A stretch of DNA of 64,000 nt from Pseudoalteromonas fuliginea. Lineage in GTDB: Bacteria; Pseudomonadota; Gammaproteobacteria; Enterobacterales; Alteromonadaceae. Made by a program: the position numbers and the translations under genes. Numbering within the stretch: position 1 is the stretch's first letter; the number at the start of each line of letters is the position of its first letter. Under the pieces are notes generated by a model. It was not told the DNA's origin. It was given only the letters and a program-made list of their open reading frames with translations, and made no database searches. Of this stretch, positions 35,664 through 44,737 are shown one piece after another. Where the stretch lies: NCBI RefSeq assembly GCF_000690055.1, contig NZ_JJNZ01000031.1, positions 1 to 64,000 on the forward strand, read 5' to 3'.

Positions 35664-37643
35664 ATGATTCGGAAAATATTAGTAGTAGACAGCAGCACTA
35701 TTATCGCAATGCGAGTAAAAGTACTTTTAGAGTTAATTGGATGTGAGGTTGAATTAATTCATTTTTCTATGCTCGATATGCATATAAATGCTGATGCGTA
35801 TGATTTAATTATAGTGGCGCATGGAGTACCTGTTATTTCTATTGAACCGTTGATTGCTAAGGTCTCACAATCACGGTTTATGTTGCTTGCTCCAAAAGCT
35901 GAAAATGGTGAACAACTAAACGCATTTAGTGAGCTTAATCATGCTGTTGCTAATGCAACTGTAGTTTACCCATTTTTTTCTAATAAGGAGATAACTTCTC
36001 TACTTGAGAGTTTATTAGAGCTTGGCTCTAACCATATTCTTCAATTACCCACTATTTTACTGGTTGATCATATACCTGAGCGTCTTGAAAAAATGAAAAG
36101 CAGCTTAGTAGGCGCTCATATAAACACCCACACCGCGACAAATTTAGATGAAGTATTGGCAATATCCGTTGATACTAAAATTGATATATTAATTAGTGAT
36201 TTTAGTTTTGGTGATGTAACTGGGTTAGGTATATTTTCTAGCCTAAAATTAAAGCAGCCACATTGTAGGTGTTTACTTTTTACGTCACGCCCTGATCAAG
36301 TGTCCATGATTGAGGCTATTCGTGAGGGAGTTGAAGATGTACTCATTAAACCCCTTAACGATAGTATTCTTTTGCAGTCGGTCCATAAGCTATGGCAAAC
36401 CGAATTATTGAAACGACATAATGCAGAGTTAGTAGAAAGGCTTCAAGACACCGTAGATGCGCTTATTGAAAAGGATAGCTTATTACAAGTTATTTATAAG
36501 CATACACCCGATGCAATTATGTTATTTGAGCGCGGTGGTAAAGTTATCGAAGCGAATGATGCTTGCTTAAAACTATTTGATTTACCGTTTAATGAATTAG
36601 AAAGTAAGTCTCTTTTTGATTTTTTAGATGTTGATTCAAGCGCAGGAATTAAAGATAAAATTTTGACTTTAAATAGTAATCGACAGTTTAGTTGCGATTT
36701 ACGTTTAACAAAAACACTAGGGGGTTATATACCTCTTGTGGGATCTTTTAATGAAATAGATCATCATGGTGAAATTGCGCTGGCAGTTATTTTTAAAAAT
36801 GTAACGCACTTAAAACAAAAAGAAGAGTTGCTACTTGAAGCAAAAGATATTTTAGAAGAACAAGTTAGAGCGCGTACCTCACAGTTAGAGCACGCTAAAA
36901 ATGTGGCTGAAGCCGCCAATTTGAGTAAATCAGAATTTTTAGCAAACATGTCTCACGAACTTCGCACACCAATGCATTCAATTTTAAGCTTTTCTCGTTT
37001 TGGCTTAAATAAATTAGAGGTTGGTGATTTTGCGGAAGAAAAATTATTTAAGTACTTGTCTCGAATTGAATCCAGTGGAGAACGGTTACTTTCATTACTT
37101 AATAATTTACTGGATCTATCCAAGCTTGATGTGGGTAAATTTCCTTTCAATCCTAGAACACATAATTTAGCTAATATCATTAGAACGAGTATTGATGATG
37201 TCGCTGGAACTGCAATGGAAAAAGAGATTGAAATCATTTTTTCAGTGCAGTCTAACCCGGTAGTCGCTCTGTGTGATGAGGAACAAATTAACCAATTAAT
37301 GTGTAATTTATTAGGTAACGCATTAAAGTTTAGTGAGCCAAAAAGTAAAATTAAAGTGGAATTGGCATCTGAGAACGAGTTTGCAGTAATAGCCGTTATC
37401 GATAATGGTATTGGTATACCTGAGGATGAACTTGAAGACATTTTCACTAAATTTGTACAAAGCAGTAAAACCAATAGCGGAGCTGGTGGAACAGGGTTAG
37501 GCCTTGCATTATGTAGGGAGTTTGTTTCTTTGCATCAAGGTAATATTACAGCCTTAAATAACACTAATGGCGGCGCTACTATTTGTATACAAATACCACT
37601 TAAAATAAACCTAGACGAACACTTAGCACTGCAAAGCAGTTAA
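35664..37643 (+). CDS. Hybrid histidine kinase with pseudo-receiver and receiver at N-terminus
   Basis: 659 residues, no transmembrane segment. In order: a receiver-like domain (about 1-118) with an intact ILVVDSS start but no acceptor Asp (LIIVAHG in its place); a true receiver (about 130-240) with acceptor Asp179 and Lys229; a PAS domain (about 275-385); a coiled coil; HisKA with His431 in ANMSHELRTP; and a HATPase domain with NLLGNALKFS, DNGIGIPEDE and GTGLGLAL. It is a soluble kinase whose input is probably other phosphoproteins plus a PAS ligand. The partner response regulator follows 41 bp downstream. Start ATG 35664; the preceding TTG is rejected. Confidence 0.88.
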   Translation: MIRKILVVDSSTIIAMRVKVLLELIGCEVELIHFSMLDMHINADAYDLIIVAHGVPVISIEPLIAKVSQSRFMLLAPKAENGEQLNAFSELNHAVANATVVYPFFSNKEITSLLESLLELGSNHILQLPTILLVDHIPERLEKMKSSLVGAHINTHTATNLDEVLAISVDTKIDILISDFSFGDVTGLGIFSSLKLKQPHCRCLLFTSRPDQVSMIEAIREGVEDVLIKPLNDSILLQSVHKLWQTELLKRHNAELVERLQDTVDALIEKDSLLQVIYKHTPDAIMLFERGGKVIEANDACLKLFDLPFNELESKSLFDFLDVDSSAGIKDKILTLNSNRQFSCDLRLTKTLGGYIPLVGSFNEIDHHGEIALAVIFKNVTHLKQKEELLLEAKDILEEQVRARTSQLEHAKNVAEAANLSKSEFLANMSHELRTPMHSILSFSRFGLNKLEVGDFAEEKLFKYLSRIESSGERLLSLLNNLLDLSKLDVGKFPFNPRTHNLANIIRTSIDDVAGTAMEKEIEIIFSVQSNPVVALCDEEQINQLMCNLLGNALKFSEPKSKIKVELASENEFAVIAVIDNGIGIPEDELEDIFTKFVQSSKTNSGAGGTGLGLALCREFVSLHQGNITALNNTNGGATICIQIPLKINLDEHLALQSS

Positions 37644-37684
37644 TTTTTTAAACAAGTGTTTGAAGTAGCATATTTAGAATTTAA

Positions 37685-38827
37685 ATGGATGATGAAACGA
37701 TGGCTTTAACAAAAATACTCGCAGTGGATGACGAACCCTTTAATCTTGAAATTATAGAAGAGATTCTGGAGGACCTCGATTTTGAATTAAAGGTAGCCGT
37801 TAGCGGTCCAGAGTGCTTGAGTATGGTAGAAGACTATATGCCTCAGGTTATATTGCTGGATGTGAGTATGCCACAAATGAATGGTTACGAAGTCTGTAAG
37901 AGCCTTAAATCCAACCCAAATACCGCGCATATAATTGTGATGTTTGTATCAGCAAGGGGGACGGTTGAGGAACGTATGGAAGGTTACTCTGTTGGTGCAG
38001 AAGATTATATTGTTAAACCGTTTGGGCATGACGAACTCAAGTCTAAATTAAATAATTTGAATCAAGTGTTGGTAGAGAAAGAGAGTCTTGAAAAACAAGT
38101 TGAAGATGCAACTTCTACAGCATTTAATGCGATGGCTAACAGTAGTGAAATGGGGCAAATAGTTAATTATGTTGAAAATATTGGTTTTATAAATGATCCC
38201 CAAAGCTTAGGAAAAGCGCTCATAGATTGTCTACAGTCTTTTAATTTGCAAAGTAACGTAGAGTTTCGATATGCGAATGTTATAGAGCATTTTGCGTTAC
38301 ATGGGGTTTGTTCACCGATTGTTATTGAACTATTTGAAATGCTTAAAAGTAAAGGTCGGTTGCACGAATTTTCACATCGAATTTTGGTTAACTACGAATA
38401 CATAAGCTTACTGGTTTTAAATATGCCGGATCATGATCCAGATAAGCATGGACGAATTCGTGACCACGTATGTTTTATTGTCAGTGTTACAGAGCAGCAA
38501 TTACGAGCAATAATGACCAAAAGAATACTTGTATCCCAACAAGAACGACTAAATACGGTCGCAAATTCCGTACATAGTAAATTTCATAGTTTAATTGGCT
38601 TACTTAACGATAATCGTAAAAATAACGAAAGAGTTTTTAAGCAACTACAAGAAGATCTTGAAGTGCGAATACCAACAATGGGATTAGATGAGGACCAAGA
38701 GGTTTTTATTTACAAAAAAGTAGATGAAACAATTCAAAATTCAATTTCAAGAGAGGAGTCAGTTCAAGAAGTTAAAGCCTCTTTTGCTGAGATTGAACAA
38801 GACCTGTCATTACTTTTAAAGAGCTAA
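37685..38827 (+). CDS. Response regulator with uncharacterised C-terminal domain
   Basis: 380 residues. Residues 1-125 are a canonical receiver: Asp15/Asp16, acceptor Asp59 (ILLDVSMPQMNG), Ser89 and Lys111. A coiled coil (about 128-145) leads to a C-terminal region of about 230 residues that lacks DNA-binding, GGDEF, EAL or phosphatase motifs I can recognise. That region has a long helical part (HSKFHSLIGLLNDNRKNNERV). ATG 37700 is an alternative start. It is the likely target of the upstream hybrid kinase. The output is unknown. Element A2 starts directly after its stop. Confidence 0.85.
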   Translation: MDDETMALTKILAVDDEPFNLEIIEEILEDLDFELKVAVSGPECLSMVEDYMPQVILLDVSMPQMNGYEVCKSLKSNPNTAHIIVMFVSARGTVEERMEGYSVGAEDYIVKPFGHDELKSKLNNLNQVLVEKESLEKQVEDATSTAFNAMANSSEMGQIVNYVENIGFINDPQSLGKALIDCLQSFNLQSNVEFRYANVIEHFALHGVCSPIVIELFEMLKSKGRLHEFSHRILVNYEYISLLVLNMPDHDPDKHGRIRDHVCFIVSVTEQQLRAIMTKRILVSQQERLNTVANSVHSKFHSLIGLLNDNRKNNERVFKQLQEDLEVRIPTMGLDEDQEVFIYKKVDETIQNSISREESVQEVKASFAEIEQDLSLLLKS

Positions 38828-38829
38828 GT

Positions 38830-39022
38830 AACTTGATAACTGGATAATAAATCTATCTTAAGCAGTTCTTTCAGCACTGACTGCGTTGAATTTTCTTGCA
38901 ATAGGCCCGCGATTGACATGCAAGTTCGCCTGTTTTACTGGAAGTCTCTGGCTAGAGGGAATAAGTTTAAATATAGTTATTATTCAAAATGTTAGTGAAT
39001 CTCTTAACCAGAGTTCAGGTTA
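38830..39022 (+). repeat. Family A repeat, copy A2 (longest uninterrupted)
   Basis: About 193 bp. The left end AACTTGATAACTGG is a degenerate terminal repeat and the right end ACCAGAGTTCAGGTT is intact. It contains the same internal stems as A1, with CTTGC paired to GCAAG where A1 has TTTGC with GCAAA. It begins two bases after the stop codon of the response regulator gene. It serves as the reference for deletions in A1 and A4. Confidence 0.75.
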
Positions 39023-39070
39023 AATATACTTAACTAAATAATGTTACTTTAAAGGCTTACACCAACTGCA

Positions 39071-40204
39071 TTATGCATCTCTGGGTAAGCCTTTTTCTAC
39101 AATTCTGATTAACCTAGCTGTTTTACGAAGCGCTACTCGTTGTTTATCATTTTGTTGGGAAAGTGCCCATTCAATATGCTCTAAAACAAGTTCACTGCAT
39201 ATTTGGCTTTTGTCTTCTAAGGCATAAATAATAGCGGGGCTAAATTGTGCATTACCTAACCCTATTGCTAAGTTACGTAACCAACGTTCGTGACCAATAC
39301 GGCGAATAGGACTGCCTTCGGTATTTTTTAAAAAAGTAGCTTCATCCCAAGCAAACAACTCAAGTAAATCTTTGTCTTTTAATTGAGTGCGCGGGTGAAA
39401 ATCGTTTTCGTCAGTAATTTGGCCATAACGATTCCAAGGGCATACTAACTGACAATCATCGCAGCCATAAATTCTATTACCCAATAAAGTCCTATATTGC
39501 TCAGGAATGGGCCCTTGGTGCTCTATTGTTAAGTACGATATGCATTTACGTGCGTCAACGACATAAGGCTCTACAATTGCGCCTGTTGGGCAAAGAGTGA
39601 TGCAGGCAACGCATTTACCGCAGCCTTCAAAGGTGTTTTCGGCGTCTATTGGCAGTGGTAAATCAATAAATAGCTCGCCTAAAAAAAACCACGATCCTGC
39701 TTCTTGATTAATTAATAAAGAATGCTTACCACGCCAACCTAAACCCGCTTTCTCGGCGAGTTGACGTTCAAGTACTGGGGCTGAATCTACAAAGGGTCTA
39801 AAGCCATATTCACCAATTTCTTGTTCTATTTTTTGGCCGAGTTTTTTTAATCGATTACGCATTAATTTATGATAATCACGGCCCAGTGCGTATCGGCTTA
39901 TATATGCTTTTTCTTTATTTTTTAAGGTTTTTGCAAAGCCAGCATCGGGTGGGAGGTAATTCATTTTTACTGATATTACACGCTGTGTGCCAGGTACTAA
40001 TTCAGCTGGGCGAGCGCGTTTCATGCCGTGTGAAGCCATGTAGTCCATTGAACCATGAAAGCCAGCATCAAGCCAACGTTGCAGTTGAGCCTCGTGCTTA
40101 CTTAGGTCAATATCGGTAATACCCACTTCGCTAAAGCCAAGCTCTTGTCCCCAGGTTTTTATTTGCAGGGCTAATTTTTCATAGTCTGGGGTTGGGTTGC
40201 TCAC
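39071..40204 (-). CDS. queG: Epoxyqueuosine reductase QueG
   Basis: 377 residues. It performs the last step of queuosine synthesis, reducing epoxyqueuosine in tRNA wobble positions, and uses cobalamin and two 4Fe-4S clusters. Visible: the N-terminal domain with GSMDYMASH, RYALGRDYH and a PVLERQLAEKAGLGWRGKH block, then the ferredoxin-like clusters CGKCVACITLCPTGAI and CDDCQLVCPWN, and a HEAT-like C-terminal tail. GTG start at 40204 in a TG-rich stretch. Not linked to tsaE or nnr here, unlike in E. coli. Confidence 0.97.
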   Translation of the reverse strand: MSNPTPDYEKLALQIKTWGQELGFSEVGITDIDLSKHEAQLQRWLDAGFHGSMDYMASHGMKRARPAELVPGTQRVISVKMNYLPPDAGFAKTLKNKEKAYISRYALGRDYHKLMRNRLKKLGQKIEQEIGEYGFRPFVDSAPVLERQLAEKAGLGWRGKHSLLINQEAGSWFFLGELFIDLPLPIDAENTFEGCGKCVACITLCPTGAIVEPYVVDARKCISYLTIEHQGPIPEQYRTLLGNRIYGCDDCQLVCPWNRYGQITDENDFHPRTQLKDKDLLELFAWDEATFLKNTEGSPIRRIGHERWLRNLAIGLGNAQFSPAIIYALEDKSQICSELVLEHIEWALSQQNDKQRVALRKTARLIRIVEKGLPRDA

Positions 40205-40254
40205 ACACTTTACACACTTAAATTAATAGCTGCGTAATTTACCATATTTACTAG

Positions 40255-40422
40255 GGCTTGTTTATCTTTCGGGTTGAATTTAAAGCCGTGAGTTTGGTTT
40301 TTAAGTAAGGCAAAGCTATGTTGTATGGTTGTTCCCCATAAATAGTCGATAACGCAGCATAGATGCCTGCCATGCGCTGTCTCTAGGTAGAAAAAATTTT
40401 AATCCTAAAAGGCCAACAGGCT
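40255..40422 (+). mobile_element. Family B MITE-like element, copy B2
   Basis: Starts GGCTTGTTTATCTTTCG, matching B1 at 33566 with two changes, and like B1 is preceded by CTAG (40251-40254). The right end AACAGGCT is the near complement of the left and is followed by CTAA, so flanks are CTAG/CTAA. Internal sequence differs from B1. No coding capacity. Confidence 0.5.
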
Positions 40423-40428
40423 CTAATA

Positions 40429-40466
40429 AGTTAAAACGTTTTGTTAAAGTACAAAACGTTTTAACT
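40429..40466. repeat. 16-bp perfect inverted repeat across the chemoreceptor stop codon
   Basis: AGTTAAAACGTTTTGT (40429-40444) and its exact complement (40451-40466) flank a six-base loop. The right arm encodes the last residues of the chemoreceptor (LKRFV) and the left arm lies beyond its stop. There is no T-run, so a standard terminator is unlikely. Each arm also contains the palindrome AAAACGTTTT. Confidence 0.7.
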
Positions 40467-41661
40467 GTTGTTGAGTTTGTAAGCTTAGCTGCTGAGAGTT
40501 TTCGCTATCGGCCACAGCAGTGTCGATTAATTGCTTAGCTTGCTCACCTAGCTCTACAATTTGCTCAACAGATTGATGAGTTTGAGTTTGTGTTTGCTCA
40601 AGCAGATGCACGGCACTGGCTATTTGCTTCAATTGTTGCTGATTTTGCTCAAATTCATTAAGCATCTTGCTAAACCCGTCAGACGTTGCACTAATTGCAC
40701 TTTGTGCACTATTAGAGTGGGTGATCAGTTGCTCTGACTCTTTATTTGTTTCGTTTACTAGCTCATTCATTTGGGTAATAAAATCACTAATTTGTCTTGT
40801 TGCGCCACTTACCTTTATAGAAAGCGTACGGACTTCATCGGCAACTACAGCAAAGCCTCGTCCAGCTTCACCTGCTCGGGCTGCTTCTATTGCAGCGTTG
40901 AGTGCTAATAAGTTGGTTTGATCTGAAAACTCTTCAACCATTTTTAAAATACTACGTATATTTTCACTGTTTTCTTTTAAACCTGCGACCGTATTTGAAA
41001 AACTACCTAGCATATTAGTGATTAATTTAACTTGTTCGACAAGCGCTGAAAGCTCTTTAGCTGAGAGTTTTACAAAGTTTAGATGTTCATTATTAACGTT
41101 ATGGACACTGTCGGTATTAATGACTATGTTTTGTAAGCTTTGCGTTATTTGCATACTCGCATTAATTATACTGTGGCTTAAATGTATTTGTTGCTCGCTT
41201 GAGTTATCCGTATTTTTCATTGACTCGGTAACGGCTTTATTACTATTGGCACTGGCTTCAGCGCTACTGTAAGTTGTATTTAGTAGTTCGCCTAAGTGAG
41301 TGGTGAAAGTATTGTATTGGGTACTTAAATCTCTAAATTCATCATACGAAAAATGCGGAAGTTTTGCGGCTAAATTAGCATCTTGTTGGTTTATTTTTAT
41401 TAGTGTATCGCGCATCGCGGTAATAGGACGCACGATTAAAAAACGCATATACGAAAGTGTAAAACCAAACCCCATAACAATTACAAGTGTTAAAAGCCAA
41501 AATAGCTCTGTACTTTGTTGTTCGCTAAGGCTTTGGTACAACCAAAACAGAGTGATGGCTTGAAATAGGAATACAAAACTTAGATTGCCTACAATTTTAC
41601 GTGTTAATGTGAAAAAGAAGGTCTGCTCAATGTAATTATAAATTTTCATGTAGCTACTCAT
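40444..41661 (-). CDS. Methyl-accepting chemotaxis protein
   Basis: 405 residues, short for a receptor. Two transmembrane helices (about 25-43 and 53-75) are separated by only about ten residues, so there is almost no periplasmic sensor. A HAMP-like segment (about 75-128) is followed by the signalling domain with the hairpin tip [31 protein letters not shown] split across about 250-280. The stimulus is probably internal, membrane-borne or supplied by a partner. There is no C-terminal NWETF-type pentapeptide. Single gene, ending in the inverted repeat described separately. Confidence 0.93.
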   Translation of the reverse strand: MSSYMKIYNYIEQTFFFTLTRKIVGNLSFVFLFQAITLFWLYQSLSEQQSTELFWLLTLVIVMGFGFTLSYMRFLIVRPITAMRDTLIKINQQDANLAAKLPHFSYDEFRDLSTQYNTFTTHLGELLNTTYSSAEASANSNKAVTESMKNTDNSSEQQIHLSHSIINASMQITQSLQNIVINTDSVHNVNNEHLNFVKLSAKELSALVEQVKLITNMLGSFSNTVAGLKENSENIRSILKMVEEFSDQTNLLALNAAIEAARAGEAGRGFAVVADEVRTLSIKVSGATRQISDFITQMNELVNETNKESEQLITHSNSAQSAISATSDGFSKMLNEFEQNQQQLKQIASAVHLLEQTQTQTHQSVEQIVELGEQAKQLIDTAVADSENSQQLSLQTQQQLKRFVL

Positions 41662-41721
41662 TTTACTGAAACCTTTATGGTATTAGTGCTCTTACGTTCT
41701 ATGTAAGGAGTATAGATGTGT

Positions 41722-42426
41722 TTAATTATGATCTAACGATAGTAAATATGCTTTAGTTTGTGCCGGGTAGTTGGTAAAAATCCCATCTAAACCATATTCG
41801 AGCATTAGTGCTATATCTTGCTCTTTGTCTACCGTGTAGGCATAAATTTTTAGTCCGCGTTGCTTTGCATCATTAGCAAATGCTTTATTAACAAAATTTT
41901 TATCTACATGCACACTATAGGCATTTAAATCTTCAGCAAATTTTGCATAGCTTATAGGTATGGAAGACGTTAGTACGCCTATTTTCAACCATGGTAAACG
42001 GTTTTTAAGCCACAGTAATTGATGGTGATCAAACGATGACACTAAAACATTGGTACGTGATATTTTTCCCATGCTTATATTGTATTCAAGTTGAGTTGCA
42101 AGTTTTTCAAGTTCAAAAGTATGCTTAAGCTCTAGGTTGAGTAATGTTTTATCGTTATTCCAATCTAATAACTGCTGTAAGTTAGGTACATACTCACCAT
42201 TTCCCGCGTCAAGCTTGGCTATTGTTACAGCGTCAAATTCATTGACCTTACCTGTGCCATTAGTCGTTCTATCAAGCCATGAATCGTGGATTAACATGTA
42301 ATCATCAATAGCACTTTGTATATCTACTTCAATGCCATCTACACCTATTTTTAGCGCTTTTAAAATAGCACTTTTAGTGTTTTCTGGGAAATGTCCGCTT
42401 GCGCCTCTGTGTGCAAATACTTTCAT
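41722..42426 (-). CDS. Glycerophosphodiester phosphodiesterase
   Basis: 234 residues, cytoplasmic UgpQ type (no signal peptide). The active site begins HRGASGHFPENT near 5-16, with the metal-binding GIEVDIQSAIDDYMLIHDSWLDRTTNGTG block near 35-60 and LELKHTF near 97-103. The C-terminal YTVDKEQDIALMLEYGLDGIFTN block is typical. It hydrolyses glycerophosphodiesters to glycerol-3-phosphate and an alcohol. The start overlaps the EamA stop by 4 bases (ATGA), so the two are translated together. Confidence 0.94.
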   Translation of the reverse strand: MKVFAHRGASGHFPENTKSAILKALKIGVDGIEVDIQSAIDDYMLIHDSWLDRTTNGTGKVNEFDAVTIAKLDAGNGEYVPNLQQLLDWNNDKTLLNLELKHTFELEKLATQLEYNISMGKISRTNVLVSSFDHHQLLWLKNRLPWLKIGVLTSSIPISYAKFAEDLNAYSVHVDKNFVNKAFANDAKQRGLKIYAYTVDKEQDIALMLEYGLDGIFTNYPAQTKAYLLSLDHN

Positions 42427-43289
42427 TTACGTGCCTTTTTTGTGATTGACCAAGTTTCAAAGCAGGCGGCACTAACAATTAATGTGCCACCTATTAGTGT
42501 CATTGCTGATGGGCGTTCATGTATTATAATAATCGCTAATAGTGTGCCATAGAGAGGTTGAAGGCAAGAAATGAGCCCCGCAGTAGCTGCAGATAAATGT
42601 TTTAAACTGGCTGCAAATAGTGAATGAGGCGTAGCTGTAAATATTACCCCTGCAATCAAAATTAATAACAAATCATGGTTACTTACTTCATACACAGGTA
42701 CTTTTATAAATGCACATAGCATAAGGCTTGCAACCAAGGTTTGATAAAACATAGTTTGTGGGCCACCGTATTGGCTAAAGTAACGTTTGTGAGTGATGTT
42801 TCTTATTGAAAAAAAGAATGCTGACACTACGCCTGTTATCACTCCAAGAGTTACGTCGTCACCTAAGCTGGCAGTAGGGACAAGAAGGTAAATACCTAAT
42901 ATAACCACCGCTGCACTAAGTATATCTTTAGCTTTGGGTTTACTCTTATTAAATAAAGGCTCTAAAAATACAGTAATTACTGGATAACTAAAAAATGCGA
43001 GCATCCCAATTGTTATACCCGCCATTTGCATACCAGCAAAGTAGGTAACCCAATGTATACCTACCGCCACACCGAGCAATATAGCCATTAAATAATCTTT
43101 AGGTTTATTAAGCTTAATAGGTTTTTTTTGCATACTTAGCAAAAACCAAATCGCAATGCCAGCAACTGCGGTTCTATAGACGGTTATATCAAGTGCATTT
43201 AAGCCAATGAGCTTTGCAAATAGAGCGGTTCCGCCAAAAAGTAATACGGCAATATGTAAATAAAGCAGGCTTTGCTGTTGGGGTTGCAT
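42423..43289 (-). CDS. EamA/DMT family transporter
   Basis: 288 residues with ten predicted transmembrane helices in two EamA repeats (about 8-135 and 150-280), including GIHWVTYFAGMQMAGITIG in the first half and LSAATAGLISCLQPLYG in the second. Drug/metabolite exporters of this type move amino acids or other small metabolites across the inner membrane. Start ATG 43289 has AAGGAAA ahead. Overlap with the phosphodiesterase gene hints at a shared substrate or only at compact packing. Confidence 0.9.
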   Translation of the reverse strand: MQPQQQSLLYLHIAVLLFGGTALFAKLIGLNALDITVYRTAVAGIAIWFLLSMQKKPIKLNKPKDYLMAILLGVAVGIHWVTYFAGMQMAGITIGMLAFFSYPVITVFLEPLFNKSKPKAKDILSAAVVILGIYLLVPTASLGDDVTLGVITGVVSAFFFSIRNITHKRYFSQYGGPQTMFYQTLVASLMLCAFIKVPVYEVSNHDLLLILIAGVIFTATPHSLFAASLKHLSAATAGLISCLQPLYGTLLAIIIIHERPSAMTLIGGTLIVSAACFETWSITKKARK

Positions 43290-43361
43290 TGAGTTTCCTT
43301 GTTATGCTTTTTTAGCATATTAGCATCGGTTAAAAATTCTTGAGATGATTTTTTTAATACA

Positions 43362-43390
43362 TGACAAATGTCAGTAAAGTTAATGACATT
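43362..43390 (+). promoter_or_regulatory. Candidate operators of the DesK/DesR-like operon
   Basis: TGACAAATGTCA (43362-43373), an interrupted palindrome, and AATGACATT (43382-43390), which shares the TGACA half-site, lie 20 bp apart and upstream of a -10-like CATAAT (43419-43424). Placement fits autoregulation by the NarL-type regulator encoded downstream. Inferred only. Confidence 0.35.
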
Positions 43391-43448
43391 CCACACTCAC
43401 ATTATTTTTGCACACTGGCATAATTACTCTACTTAATTGGAGGTAGTT

Positions 43449-43619
43449 ATGAATTCCTTAATTTTATTTAGTTTGACTCTTAGTGAAGCGCTAGAAACAT
43501 TAAATTTTACTATTAGTGACGCATATTGCTTTATGCTGATATGTATTTTCGTGTTATTTATATTTAGTAATAAAAACAAAATTATAAATAAAAATAATAT
43601 ACCAGAGGTATTAGCATGA
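43449..43619 (+). CDS. Small single-pass membrane protein ahead of a sensor kinase
   Basis: 56 residues from ATG 43449, with a perfect GGAGG (43439-43443) five bases ahead; an in-frame TTG at 43437 is rejected. One hydrophobic helix (about 24-43, DAYCFMLICIFVLFIF) is followed by a Lys/Asn-rich tail. The stop overlaps the kinase start as ATGA, so translation is coupled. No family recognised. Good ribosome site and coupling argue that it is a real gene, perhaps a modulator of the kinase. Confidence 0.65.
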   Translation: MNSLILFSLTLSEALETLNFTISDAYCFMLICIFVLFIFSNKNKIINKNNIPEVLA

Positions 43620-44704
43620 GTTCACTTAGTGTCTTTTCTAAGCAAAGCGATAAAGGTTTTTGGAAATATGGACATCTAATTTTTACTGGCTTTTACTTAC
43701 TACCGATGATAATCGATTTTGCTCATTTCACGAGTGAGCAAATCGTTATTTCTTTAGCTTTTTATATTGCTTTTATTCTTTTATATGTAAAAGCAATAAA
43801 TTGTAAAGGTACTGGTGTAACTAAGTTATTTTTAGCAATGCTATTAATTTGCTTCAGTGCTACTTTTTACAGCACTGGCACTCCTACCTTGTTTGGCTTT
43901 GCAGCCTATATAGCAGGCTATGCATACAGCAAGCGTCAAAGAGTTTATGCTGCACTAGCGATTATATTCTCGGTTTTATTAAGCGCATATATTGGTGATA
44001 TAGGAAAGGTTCAGTACTTTTTAGCGATTGCTTTAATTTTATGCGCTGCGTTATTTAGCTACGGCATTGCAGCAAGAAGGGAGCGTCAATATAAAAAGCG
44101 TGAACAAGAAAATGCAAACCAACTAGAGCAATTAGCAGCAATTGCAGAGCGAGAGCGAATAGCTCGTGATTTACATGATATTTTAGGCCATTCACTTTCA
44201 TCAATAGCTCTAAAAGCCGAGCTTGCCAACAAATTACATAACGCTGAGCGGTTTGAACAAGCTGGAAATGAAATTACCCAAGTAGCCGATTTAGCCCGTG
44301 CGCTTTTATCAGATGTTCGTCACGCTGTAACCGATTTAAAACAGCAGCAACTGACAGGGCAAGTTGAGCAACTAAAACAGCGCTTAGAGGAGCAAAACAT
44401 TATCACTAATGTAACGCTTAATTTACCGGTGTTACCTGCAGTAATAGAAAGCGAGCTGTGCTTAATTATTAAAGAAAGCGTGACGAATATTTTACGTCAT
44501 AGTAAAGCCAATCAATGCGATATTAATCTCACATCAACTAAACAAAGCATAACGCTAAATTTATTTAATAACGGTGATTGTGAAAATATCACTCCTGGCA
44601 ATGGTTTAACGGGTATTAAACAGCGCGTAGAAAAATTAAATGGCCAAGTGAAATTTGAAATTCAAAATGGATTTAAACTGACAGCACACATTCCTTTGCC
44701 ATAA
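43616..44704 (+). CDS. DesK-like sensor histidine kinase
   Basis: 362 residues. Five or six transmembrane helices fill residues 18-150 with very short loops, so the sensor is the membrane itself. The HisKA_3 domain has RIARDLHDILGHSLSS with phosphorylated His187, and the HATPase domain has ESVTNILRHSKANQ and GNGLTGIKQRV. The layout matches B. subtilis DesK, which senses membrane order and controls lipid desaturation; the stimulus here is unknown. The response regulator gene follows after 33 bp. Confidence 0.9.
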   Translation: MSSLSVFSKQSDKGFWKYGHLIFTGFYLLPMIIDFAHFTSEQIVISLAFYIAFILLYVKAINCKGTGVTKLFLAMLLICFSATFYSTGTPTLFGFAAYIAGYAYSKRQRVYAALAIIFSVLLSAYIGDIGKVQYFLAIALILCAALFSYGIAARRERQYKKREQENANQLEQLAAIAERERIARDLHDILGHSLSSIALKAELANKLHNAERFEQAGNEITQVADLARALLSDVRHAVTDLKQQQLTGQVEQLKQRLEEQNIITNVTLNLPVLPAVIESELCLIIKESVTNILRHSKANQCDINLTSTKQSITLNLFNNGDCENITPGNGLTGIKQRVEKLNGQVKFEIQNGFKLTAHIPLP

Positions 44705-44737
44705 GCAAAGTTAAAAATACCAAGTAAAGGAAAAAGT

